In this document: positions 52,329 to 59,374 of the stretch, piece after piece | Position numbering within the stretch: the stretch's first letter is position 1 | Layout of the letters: each line of letters opens with the position of its first letter | Origin: Geothrix edaphica | GTDB taxonomy: Bacteria; Acidobacteriota; Holophagae; Holophagales; Holophagaceae | Direction: 5' to 3' | Length of the DNA stretch: 64,000 nt | NCBI RefSeq assembly: GCF_030268045.1 | Contig: NZ_BSDC01000003.1 | Coordinates: 1-64,000, forward strand | Notes under the pieces: model-generated | The model's input: the letters and a program-made list of their open reading frames with translations, nothing else | Told to the model about the DNA's origin: nothing | Databases searched by the model: none | Made by a program: the position numbers and the translations under genes

Positions 52329-53848
52329 ACCTGCCCTTCACCCATCCCTGGCTGCTCGCCCCCTTCGGCGGAGCGATCCTGGTGGCCCTGGCCTTGGCTC
52401 TGCGGGCCCACCTGCGGCCGGGCCTCGGCGTGCAGGTGGTGGGCCAGCGTCCGCTCTGGCAGGGCTTGGGCATGGCGCTCATGCTGGCGGGCCTGGGGCT
52501 CGGCCTGGCGGAACCCCGCTGGGGCCTGCCGGAATTCCCGAGGCTGACGGTCCACGTGGTGGTGGATGCCAGCCGCTCCATGGCCGTGCCCGACGCCGCC
52601 GGGCGCTCCCGGTGGGACGCCGCAGTGGGGGCCCTGGACCGCATCTGGTCCCAGCCCCAGGCCGGCCTCCGGTGGAGCCTGGACCTGCTCACGGGCGACG
52701 CCATCCCTGTGCAGCCTCCCGGCGAGGATCGCACCCTGCTGCGCGAAGCACTCCGGGCCGTCGCACCGGGCGAAGTGGGTTCCCCGGGCACGAGCCTGGG
52801 TCGTGATCTGCCCCAGGTGGCCGCCCAGGTGGACCGGGGCACCCCTGCCGTGATCCTGCTGCTCAGCGACGGTGAGGAGACCTGGGAGGCCCCTGAGGCC
52901 GCCCTGGACCGGGCCGTCGCGGCACTGAAGCTGGCCAAGCTGCCCGTCTGCGTGCTGGCCTTCGGAGACGGCCAGCCCCACCCGGTGCCAGCCAGGCCCA
53001 GCCCCGGAGGCCAGATCCCGGCCCAACCCGCCTCGGCGGAGCCCACCGTCAGCACCGCCCACCCGGAGTTCCTGGCGCGCCTGGCCGAGGCCACCGGAGG
53101 CCAGGTGTTCACCAACGGCGAGACCGCCGCCGCCGGCCTCCAGGCCCTGGCCGCCGGCAGGCTCCCGCTCCCGGCCCAGCGCTCCCTTCAGCCGGCCCAC
53201 CCCGAGGCGGGCGCCTGGCTGGCCCTGGTGGGACTGGCTCTCTGGCTGTTCTTCGCCGGCAAGCCCATGGCCCGCTGGCGACCCGCCCTGCTCCTGCTGC
53301 TGGCTCTGGCCGCCCCCCTCCGCGCCCAGGCGGGGAAGGTGTGGGCCCCCCCCAGCGTGAAGGCCTGGCTCGCGCAGCGGGCAATGGAGAATGGCGACCT
53401 GCCCGGGGCCCGCCGCTGGCGCCCCGGGGATGCCAAGCCCTCCCACGTGCTTCTGGCCGCGCAGATCGACCTGCGGACCAACCTCCCCGAGGAGGCCCTG
53501 AAGGCGCTATCCCCCCTGGTGGGCCAGGGCGCCCCGCGGCCCCTGCCCGCCTGGCGCGCCCCGGCCCTGCTCCTCGCCGCGCGGGCCCACTTGGAGGCCA
53601 AGCGTCCCGACGAGGCCCGGGCCCTGCTGGAGCGCCTGCTGCTGGAGCAACCCGGCCAGCGCGACGCCATCCATGACCTGCAGACCCTGGTGAAGGATGC
53701 GACACCGCCGCCTCCGCCCAACCCCAAGAAACCGCCCCCGCCACCGCCCCCCCGCCCCAGCATGGGGGCCCAGCAGGACGAGCTGGAAGGCCTCAAGCAG
53801 CGCCTGCCCAAGCCGCCGAAGACACCGGCGGGCGTGAAGGACCTTTAG
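52325..53848 (+). CDS. batB: BatB-like VWA protein fused to a C-terminal repeat region
   Basis: The 507-residue protein has the BatB pattern (two N-terminal membrane segments, VWA with VVDASRSM, and LLSDGEETW), a membrane segment near residue 295-310, another hydrophobic segment near 323-337, and then a helical TPR-like region (PEEALKALSPLVGQG, PDEARALLERLLLEQPGQRD) before a Pro-rich end (PPPPPNPKKPPPPPPPRP). It looks like a BatB joined to a BatC/TPR module. BatA and BatB pair at the membrane. It ends before a hairpin and repeat element. Confidence 0.82.
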   Translation: MNLPFTHPWLLAPFGGAILVALALALRAHLRPGLGVQVVGQRPLWQGLGMALMLAGLGLGLAEPRWGLPEFPRLTVHVVVDASRSMAVPDAAGRSRWDAAVGALDRIWSQPQAGLRWSLDLLTGDAIPVQPPGEDRTLLREALRAVAPGEVGSPGTSLGRDLPQVAAQVDRGTPAVILLLSDGEETWEAPEAALDRAVAALKLAKLPVCVLAFGDGQPHPVPARPSPGGQIPAQPASAEPTVSTAHPEFLARLAEATGGQVFTNGETAAAGLQALAAGRLPLPAQRSLQPAHPEAGAWLALVGLALWLFFAGKPMARWRPALLLLLALAAPLRAQAGKVWAPPSVKAWLAQRAMENGDLPGARRWRPGDAKPSHVLLAAQIDLRTNLPEEALKALSPLVGQGAPRPLPAWRAPALLLAARAHLEAKRPDEARALLERLLLEQPGQRDAIHDLQTLVKDATPPPPPNPKKPPPPPPPRPSMGAQQDELEGLKQRLPKPPKTPAGVKDL

Positions 53849-53850
53849 AA

Positions 53851-53946
53851 GCTGTCAGCCATCAGCTGTCAGCTTTCCGCTAAAGAAACGGCGGCCCGCA
53901 GGCCGCCGTGCTTTGACTGACAGCCGATAGCTGATAGCCGAAAGCT
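53851..53946. repeat. Inverted repeat family A element around a terminator hairpin
   Basis: GCTGTCAGCCATCAGCTGTC at 53851-53870 is mirrored by GACTGACAGCCGATAGCTGA at 53915-53934, with further related units to 53946. A strong GC hairpin lies in the middle. It separates the convergent batB and thioredoxin-like genes. Confidence 0.7.
53888..53909. terminator. GC hairpin between convergent batB and thioredoxin-like genes
   Basis: ACGGCGGCC-CGCA-GGCCGCCGT has a 9-bp stem, with TTTCTTTA on the minus-strand side and GCTTTG on the plus side. It probably ends transcription from both sides. Confidence 0.65.
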
Positions 53947-54352
53947 ATTTCGCCCCCAGCCAGGCCGCAAACTCGGCGCCGGTGCGGAAGGCGCCCACCT
54001 GGCGGCGCAGTTCCTTGCCGTCGGCATCGAGGACCACCATGGTCGGGTAGGCATCGAGGCCGAACTTGTCGGCCAGCTTCTTCCCCTCGGGCAGGGGAGT
54101 GCGATCGCGCTTCTCGACCAGGGCGGAGAAGGGCACCACCTTGGCCAGGGCGGCCTGGCCCTCGGGGCTGGGGAAGACGTTCTTCTGCAGGTACTGGCAG
54201 GGCGGGCACCACTCGGTCCAGAGGTCCATGAAGATGACCTTCTTTTCGGCCTTGGCGCGCTTGAGGGCGGCCTGGTAGTCGTGCTCCCACTTCACGGGTC
54301 CCTGGGCCACCAGGGGCGCGGCGATGAGCAGGAGGGCGGCGAGGGCTTTCAT
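53945..54352 (-). CDS. Exported thioredoxin-like protein
   Basis: The 135-residue product has a signal peptide (MKALAALLLIAAPLVAQ), then a thioredoxin fold with active site WCPPC (C49, C52) in FMDLWTEWCPPCQYL and the cis-Pro segment DAYPTMVVLDADGKE. This suits a DsbD-like or soluble periplasmic thioredoxin, perhaps for cytochrome c cysteines, but no Ccm genes are nearby. It stands alone between a terminator and the following divergent gene. Confidence 0.88.
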   Translation of the reverse strand: MKALAALLLIAAPLVAQGPVKWEHDYQAALKRAKAEKKVIFMDLWTEWCPPCQYLQKNVFPSPEGQAALAKVVPFSALVEKRDRTPLPEGKKLADKFGLDAYPTMVVLDADGKELRRQVGAFRTGAEFAAWLGAK

Positions 54353-54522
54353 GCTGGGACTCCGGGAAGAGGGCGGACGGGCCGCCTATGGACTTGGATG
54401 GAGCCAGGTGGGCTTCCGTTCCATCGTCCTTCCAGGATACCCGGGCTAACCTGCCAGACCGGCGGTCCGTAATATCATTCGACCCGGCGAGTGCCGACCC
54501 ATTCCTTCCAAGGAGGCCGCCC

Positions 54523-54873
54523 ATGCGCGCCATCATGATCCCGCTGGCCCTGGCGGCCAGCCTCAGCCTTCCTCTGGCCGCGCAGAACGCGCGGTTCATC
54601 AAGGTCGACATCGTCTCCAAGACCATGATGCAGCACCACCACAAGCAGAAGGGCGTGGATGGGCCCACGGAAGTCCACGTCCGCATGCCCATCAGCCTGG
54701 CCAACGGCATCCTCGACATGGCCGGCGAAGGCGAGATCAAGATCAACGGCGAAACCAAGAAGGGCATGAAGCCCGAACAGCTCCAGAAGCTCCTGGCCAG
54801 CTCCAAGCCGGGCGACCTGCTGCTGGAAGTCACCACGGACAAGGGCGATCACATCCGCGTCACCGTCGAGTAG
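54523..54873 (+). CDS. Small exported protein of unknown function
   Basis: The 116-residue protein has a signal peptide (MRAIMIPLALAASLSLPLAAQ) and a short helical/beta domain with an HHH patch (MMQHHHKQKG) and the end TTDKGDHIRVTVE. AGGAGG lies before the ATG. I do not recognise a family. The His cluster and Met content could bind a metal, but that is a guess. It is followed by a hairpin. Confidence 0.7.
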   Translation: MRAIMIPLALAASLSLPLAAQNARFIKVDIVSKTMMQHHHKQKGVDGPTEVHVRMPISLANGILDMAGEGEIKINGETKKGMKPEQLQKLLASSKPGDLLLEVTTDKGDHIRVTVE

Positions 54874-54898
54874 CCGGGAGCCCGGTCCGCCGCAGCCC

Positions 54899-54920
54899 AA
54901 GCCCCGCTCCGGCGGGGCTT
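54899..54920 (+). terminator. Hairpin after the small exported protein
   Basis: AAGCCCCGC-TCCG-GCGGGGCTT gives a 9-bp stem, 25 bases after the preceding stop, ending just before the ybgC-like duplication. A short T-containing tail follows. Confidence 0.7.
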
Positions 54921-54939
54921 CTCGTTGTACGCTGGAGGC

Positions 54940-55083
54940 ATGGAATCCCTGACCGAACTTCGAGTGCGCTATGCCGAAACGGATGCCATGGGCATCGTCC
55001 ACCACGGGGCCCCATCCGCGATCGCAAGCGCAGCGCCGCGGGAGCGGGAGGACAGCGCCGGGCGCTGTCCGATATGGGGGTAG
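54940..55083 (+). pseudogene. Truncated 5' duplicate of the YbgC-like thioesterase gene
   Basis: From ATG 54940 a frame begins with the same 22 codons as the intact gene at 55107, then diverges after VHH and stops at TAG 55081-55083 (47 residues). The DNA repeats exactly for 67 bases: 54940-55006 equals 55107-55173, with a period of 167. A good GGAGG lies upstream of this copy and not of the intact one. It looks like the original start, displaced by a duplication plus about 100 bases of new sequence containing GACAGCGCC-G-GGCGCTGTC. Confidence 0.85.
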
Positions 55084-55106
55084 TCAGAGTGGTGGATAAT
55101 CCAACC

Positions 55107-55499
55107 ATGGAATCCCTGACCGAACTTCGAGTGCGCTATGCCGAAACGGATGCCATGGGCATCGTCCACCACGCCACCTATCCCGTGTGGATGGAACTGG
55201 GCCGCAGCGACTTCCTGCGCGAGCTGGGCCAGAGCTATGCGGACTGGGAGGCCCGGGGCGTGCGCCTGGTGGTGAACGAGATCCGCGTGCGCTTCCGCGC
55301 CCCGGCGCGTTATGACGAGCTGGTGCAGGTGAGGACCTTCCTGCGGGAGTCCGGCCGCCGCCGCATCGTGTTCGGCTATCGCATCGAGCGGGATGGCCTG
55401 CTGCTGGCCGAGGGCGAGAGCGTCCATCTGGTGGCCGGGTCCGACAATCGCGCGAGGGTGCTGCCCGAGGATCTCCTGGCCCTGGTTCAGGGGCGCTGA
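55107..55499 (+). CDS. YbgC-like acyl-CoA thioesterase (hot-dog fold)
   Basis: The 130-residue product has the family motif LRVRYAETDAMGIVHHATYP and YPVWMELGRSDFLRELG, where the Asp (D in ETDAMG) is catalytic, and ends LLAEGESVHLVAG. It hydrolyses acyl-CoA thioesters and in many Gram-negatives works beside Tol-Pal, but no tol gene is here. ATG at 55107 lacks a good ribosome-binding site; the GGAGG of the truncated upstream copy is 150 bases away, so expression may depend on reinitiation from that copy. It overlaps the convergent GAF protein by 13 bases. Confidence 0.85.
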   Translation: MESLTELRVRYAETDAMGIVHHATYPVWMELGRSDFLRELGQSYADWEARGVRLVVNEIRVRFRAPARYDELVQVRTFLRESGRRRIVFGYRIERDGLLLAEGESVHLVAGSDNRARVLPEDLLALVQGR

Positions 55500-56131
55500 A
55501 GGGTCTCCTGCGGGCTCATGCAGTTGGACATGAGCGCCGCCAGGGCATCCATCACCCGCCGCCGGCTTTCGCTGAAGGCGTCGGTCTGGAAACTCTGGAA
55601 GCTCACGAGTCCGGTCGGCCGGGGCCCCATTCCCAGCGGAACGCCGTACCAGGAATGGGGGATGAGCCCGGTGGCCTGCTCGGCGGCGGTCAGCAGGCTG
55701 CCGGAGGCCTGCCCCTCCTCCATGGTCCGGATGTAGATCGCCCGGCGGTTGGAGAGGACCCGCTCGGACAGGCCGGCCCGGTCGGAGAGCCGCCGGGAGG
55801 GGTGCTGCCGGACCCGCCCCCCCTCGTGATACAGCACGAACTCCAGCTGATCGCGGTCCCAGTCCGCCAGAGCCACATAGAAGCAGGCGAGGCCAAGGGG
55901 CTTGAAACAGACCTCCATGAGGGCCTGCCCCAGCTCCCGAGGCGACAGCCCTGGGCGGAGGCGCTCGACGGCCCCCAGGAGCAGGTCGCGGTCCTGGTCC
56001 AGGTGCCGCACCAGTTCCCGGGTTTCCTCCAGGCGGCTCTTCAGGGCCCGGTTCTCCTCCTCGACCTGGACCAGACGCTCATCCCGCCCGGGGGGGGCCT
56101 GGTTCCTGGATTTCCCGCCGAAGAGACCCAT
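55487..56131 (-). CDS. Coiled-coil plus GAF-like domain protein
   Basis: The 214-residue protein has a charged N-terminal coiled coil (about 17-60: LVQVEEENRALKSRLEETRE) and a GAF-like domain (about 60-205: ACFYVALADWDRDQLEFVLYHEGGR, RAIYIRTMEEG, GLIPHSWYGVPLGMGPRPTG). GAF domains bind small ligands or chromophores; there is no output domain, so it may be a stand-alone sensor that meets a partner through the coiled coil. The gene is convergent with ybgC-like and divergent from cysS. Confidence 0.75.
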   Translation of the reverse strand: MGLFGGKSRNQAPPGRDERLVQVEEENRALKSRLEETRELVRHLDQDRDLLLGAVERLRPGLSPRELGQALMEVCFKPLGLACFYVALADWDRDQLEFVLYHEGGRVRQHPSRRLSDRAGLSERVLSNRRAIYIRTMEEGQASGSLLTAAEQATGLIPHSWYGVPLGMGPRPTGLVSFQSFQTDAFSESRRRVMDALAALMSNCMSPQETLQRP

Positions 56132-56182
56132 GAGGACACACGAAGCCTTCAGAAGAAGCGATAAAGATGGTTACCTAGTGCC

Positions 56183-57631
56183 ATGAAGATGCAGCGGCAG
56201 ATCTCCCTTTTCAACACCCTGACCCGAAAGATCGAGCCCGTGGCGCCGGTGGTGCCCGGGAGGGTCTCTTTGTACACCTGCGGGCCCACCGTCTACAACT
56301 ACGCACACATCGGAAATTTACGGACCTTCCTTTTCCAGGATCTCCTCAAGCGGACCTTCCAGGCCGCTGGCCATGAGGTCCGCCACTGCATGAACATCAC
56401 CGACGTCGAGGACAAGATCATCCGCGACTCCCAGGGTGCCCTGCCTGCGGACGCCTCCAACGGGGCCCGCCACGAGGCCATGAAGGCCCTCACCGAGCGC
56501 TTCACCACCATCTTCCTGGAGGACCTGGAGACGCTAGGCGTCCAGCGGGCGGACTTCCTCCCCCGGGCCACGGCCTACATCCCCCAGATGATCCACCTCG
56601 TGCAGGAGCTCGAGGCGAAGGGCCTGGCGTATGTCCGCGAGGGCAGCGTCTACTACCGCATCGCCGGGCTGCCCCAGTACGGCTGCCTGGCCCACCTGGA
56701 TCGCGAGGGCATGCAGGCGGGCGCCTCGGTGGACGCCGACGAATACGAACGCGACTCCGTCACGGACTTTGTGCTGTGGAAGGCCGCCAAGCCCGGCGAG
56801 CCCTGGTGGGACAGCCCCTGGGGCCCCGGCCGCCCCGGCTGGCACATCGAGTGCTCGGCCATGGGCATGGAGCTGCTGGGCGAGCGGGTGGACATCCACA
56901 GCGGTGGCGTGGACCTGATCTTCCCCCACCACGAGAACGAGATCGCCCAGAGCGAGGGCTGCCTGGGCCACCGCTGGGTGAACCACTGGGTGCACGGCGA
57001 GTTCCTCATGGTCGAGGGCCAGAAGATGGCCAAGAGCCTGGGGAACTTCTTCACCCTCCGCGACCTGGTGGCCAAGGGGGTGGATCCCATCGCCCTCCGT
57101 TACGCCATCCAGAGCAACCACTACCGCAAGGTGCTGAACTTCAGCTTCGAGGGCCTGCGGGCCGCCGAGAACTCGCTGAAGCGCATCCGGGCCTTCCGCA
57201 AGCGCATGGAGGGCGAGGGCCAGGCCGGGGGCGGCCCCTGGTCGGAGGCCATCGATCCCATGGCCCGGCTGAACCAGGCCCGCGAGGCGTTCTGGGCCGC
57301 CATGGCCGACGACCTGAACACCCCTGAGGCCCTGGCCGCCATCTTCACCCTCATCAGCGATCTCAACGCCCAGGACGACCACGTGGCCCTCACCCGGGAG
57401 GAGCGGGATGCCGCGCTGGCCTTCCTGGACGAGACCGACGCCATCTTCGCCGCCTGGCCCCACGAGGGGGAGAGCCTCGACGCCGAGGTGGCGGCCCTCA
57501 TCGAGGCCCGCCGCGCCGCCAAGGCGGCGAAGAACTGGCCCGAGGCCGACCGCGTCCGCGATCAGCTCAAGACCATGGGCATCGTGCTGGAAGATCGCAA
57601 GGACGGCACGGTCGGCTGGCGCAGAGGATAG
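56183..57631 (+). CDS. cysS: Cysteinyl-tRNA synthetase
   Basis: CysRS charges tRNA-Cys. The 482-residue product has the zinc cysteine in YTCGPTVYN, the HIGH-like HIGNLRTFLFQDLLKR, GWHIECSAMGMELLG, the KMSKS-like KMAKSLGNF, and a C-terminal DALR-like tail. The length is typical. ATG 56183 (or 56189, MQRQISLF) starts the family sequence; the upstream site is weak. Divergent from the GAF protein with 51 bases between. Confidence 0.96.
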   Translation: MKMQRQISLFNTLTRKIEPVAPVVPGRVSLYTCGPTVYNYAHIGNLRTFLFQDLLKRTFQAAGHEVRHCMNITDVEDKIIRDSQGALPADASNGARHEAMKALTERFTTIFLEDLETLGVQRADFLPRATAYIPQMIHLVQELEAKGLAYVREGSVYYRIAGLPQYGCLAHLDREGMQAGASVDADEYERDSVTDFVLWKAAKPGEPWWDSPWGPGRPGWHIECSAMGMELLGERVDIHSGGVDLIFPHHENEIAQSEGCLGHRWVNHWVHGEFLMVEGQKMAKSLGNFFTLRDLVAKGVDPIALRYAIQSNHYRKVLNFSFEGLRAAENSLKRIRAFRKRMEGEGQAGGGPWSEAIDPMARLNQAREAFWAAMADDLNTPEALAAIFTLISDLNAQDDHVALTREERDAALAFLDETDAIFAAWPHEGESLDAEVAALIEARRAAKAAKNWPEADRVRDQLKTMGIVLEDRKDGTVGWRRG

Positions 57632-57648
57632 CTTTTTTCGCGTGGCCC

Positions 57649-58644
57649 TCAGCGGCTCAGACGGCGGCGGGCGATGGTGAGGAATTCCGGGGGACCAGGC
57701 AGGAGGCCCGAATCGGCCACGGCATCCTGGCCCTCCTTCGACAGCAGGTACATGGCCACCTCCTGGATCGCGTCGGGCAGCGGCTCTCCGGGCGTGCGGT
57801 TCAGGTAGATGTAGAAGAGCCGCGGCATGGGATAGCGGCTGGTGGTCACATTCTCCTGGGTGGGCATGCGTGCGTCCGTCGCGCGGTGGGGCACCACGGG
57901 GATCACCTTGGTGGAGAAGTACCAGGAGGCCATGCTCCCGAACGCGATGCCGGCCGGGTCGTTCGTGACCGCCTCCGCCAGGGCGGCCGGATTCTCGCAC
58001 GAGATGATGCCGTCGCGGTACTCGCCCTTAAGCATGGCCTGGGCGGCGAAGGTCGTGCGGGTCGTGGTCCCCTCGGCGCGTGCGTAGGCGTGGATGGGCT
58101 GCTTGGCCCAGGAGCCGCGGAGGCCGAGGTCCCCCCAGGTCAGGGCGGCGGCTTTGGCCCCGCCCAACCGGTTCTTCGAGTAGATCGCGTCCAGCTTCTC
58201 CATGGTGATCTCTGTCATGGGGTTGGACTTGTGGACGAAGACGATGTTCGCGTCCAGGCAGACCGGGATTCGCATGGGCTGGTAGCCGTGCTTGCCCTGG
58301 AAGGCGGCGTTCTCCTCCGGCGTCAGTTCCCGGGCCGACAGGATCAGGAGCTGGCCGCCCGCGATGAAGTCCTTCACGGCGTCCTTGGAGAGCCGGGCGC
58401 GGTAGGTGAGGTTGGCCTCCGGATGCAGGGTTCGGAAGCCCCGGGACCACTCCTCGCCCAGGTCCAAAAGCTCGTCGGCACCCTGGATCTCGATGGGGCC
58501 CTTGACCACGCGCTGCGCTTGGTAGGGCGGAACCGAGTCAGGAACCTTGGCCCGCCTCTGGGCCGATTGAGCGGATAGAGAGCCCACGACCTGGGCAAGG
58601 ACCAGCAGCTGAGTCGCGACGGAGATTCGGAGGGAATAGCTCAT
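57649..58644 (-). CDS. PstS-like periplasmic substrate-binding protein
   Basis: The 331-residue product has a signal peptide (about 1-25, GSLSAQ) and the PBP-like-domain segments: IEIQGADELLDLGEEWSRGF, LILSARELTPEENAAF, IVFVHKSNPMTEITMEKLDAIYS, GDLGL, RAEGTTTRTTFAAQAML, DPAGIAFGSM and LPDAIQEVAMYLLSKEGQDAV. This is the phosphate-ABC-transporter binding-protein family, but no pstCAB genes are adjacent, and the ligand residues are not clearly those of PstS. It might bind another oxyanion. It is divergent from the cytochrome cluster. Confidence 0.8.
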   Translation of the reverse strand: MSYSLRISVATQLLVLAQVVGSLSAQSAQRRAKVPDSVPPYQAQRVVKGPIEIQGADELLDLGEEWSRGFRTLHPEANLTYRARLSKDAVKDFIAGGQLLILSARELTPEENAAFQGKHGYQPMRIPVCLDANIVFVHKSNPMTEITMEKLDAIYSKNRLGGAKAAALTWGDLGLRGSWAKQPIHAYARAEGTTTRTTFAAQAMLKGEYRDGIISCENPAALAEAVTNDPAGIAFGSMASWYFSTKVIPVVPHRATDARMPTQENVTTSRYPMPRLFYIYLNRTPGEPLPDAIQEVAMYLLSKEGQDAVADSGLLPGPPEFLTIARRRLSR

Positions 58645-58844
58645 GAACAGGTCCTATGGGCACGGTTCAGGGGAGGGCGGCATCCCGGTCGCCCCAGGGA
58701 AGCAAAGGCTGGAGCAGGCGGCTGGGAGACCGGGATATAGATTCCCTCAGCGTCATGATCCCACGATTCCTCATCCACGGGCTTCCGGTATCTCGAGAAG
58801 GCGGCTCTCATCTAGTCTGATATTCGGCAAGAAAGGAACGCCCC
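58645..58844. other. Divergent promoter region before the cytochrome cluster
   Basis: The 200 bases between the PstS-like gene and the tetrahaem cytochrome gene should contain promoters for both directions. I see no clear operator palindrome or hairpin, only a good ribosome-binding site (AAGAAAGGAACG) before the cytochrome start. Confidence 0.5.
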
Positions 58845-59201
58845 ATGACATTTCGCTGGTCGGTACCCCTGGGTCTTCTCGTGGCGCTCGGAGGCTGCGT
58901 GCTGACAGCCCAGCCCGGCCCGACCCGGAAGCTCCCGGCCCCGCACATCAAGGCGGGTGTGCACTGCTACGACTGCCACCATGAGGAGAATCCCACGAAG
59001 AAGGCCGTGGCCGCGGAATCCTGCATGGTCTGCCACGGGGACTACCCCGCCATGAAGGCCGTCACCCGGAATGTGAAGCCGAATCCCCACGATTCCCACC
59101 TGGGCGAGGTCTCCTGCACGGAATGCCACCGGCAGCATCAGCCCCCGGTTGTGAAATGCCTGGAGTGCCACGAGGGCAAGTTCAAGTTCAACGCGAAGTA
59201 G
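58845..59201 (+). CDS. Small tetrahaem cytochrome c
   Basis: The 118-residue product has a signal sequence with a possible lipobox (GGCV near residue 18) and four CXXCH motifs: CYDCH, CMVCH, CTECH and CLECH. Spacing resembles the tetrahaem domain of Shewanella small tetrahaem cytochrome and flavocytochrome c N-termini. It would shuttle electrons in the periplasm. It is first of the plus-strand cytochrome unit, 173 bases before the 42-haem gene. Confidence 0.88.
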   Translation: MTFRWSVPLGLLVALGGCVLTAQPGPTRKLPAPHIKAGVHCYDCHHEENPTKKAVAAESCMVCHGDYPAMKAVTRNVKPNPHDSHLGEVSCTECHRQHQPPVVKCLECHEGKFKFNAK

Positions 59202-59374
59202 CTCCAGCTGCACCCGCCCTCGCCAGGCGCGACATCCGTCACAGTTCCCGGCCAGTGGACACCGGCGCCTGGATCTTGCTCACCTCAAGGTCCACAATTC
59301 AAAGTGCCCCGAGGCGCCGCCTCGGCCCCTCACCACCCCGGCGTCCCGCGCCCTTCCCCCCCTCCCCCGAGTCC
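59202..59374. other. Gap between tetrahaem and 42-haem cytochrome genes
   Basis: These 173 bases are C-rich toward the 3' end and hold no gene that I can support. The 42-haem start (ATG 59375) has only a weak purine stretch upstream, so either the real start differs or expression is coupled from the previous transcript. Confidence 0.4.

Noticed and set aside
54940-55083. A functional leader peptide or riboswitch at the ybgC-like gene
   Set aside because: The exact 67-bp match to the gene start makes duplication the simpler reading; I saw no conserved riboswitch structure. Translational coupling remains possible.
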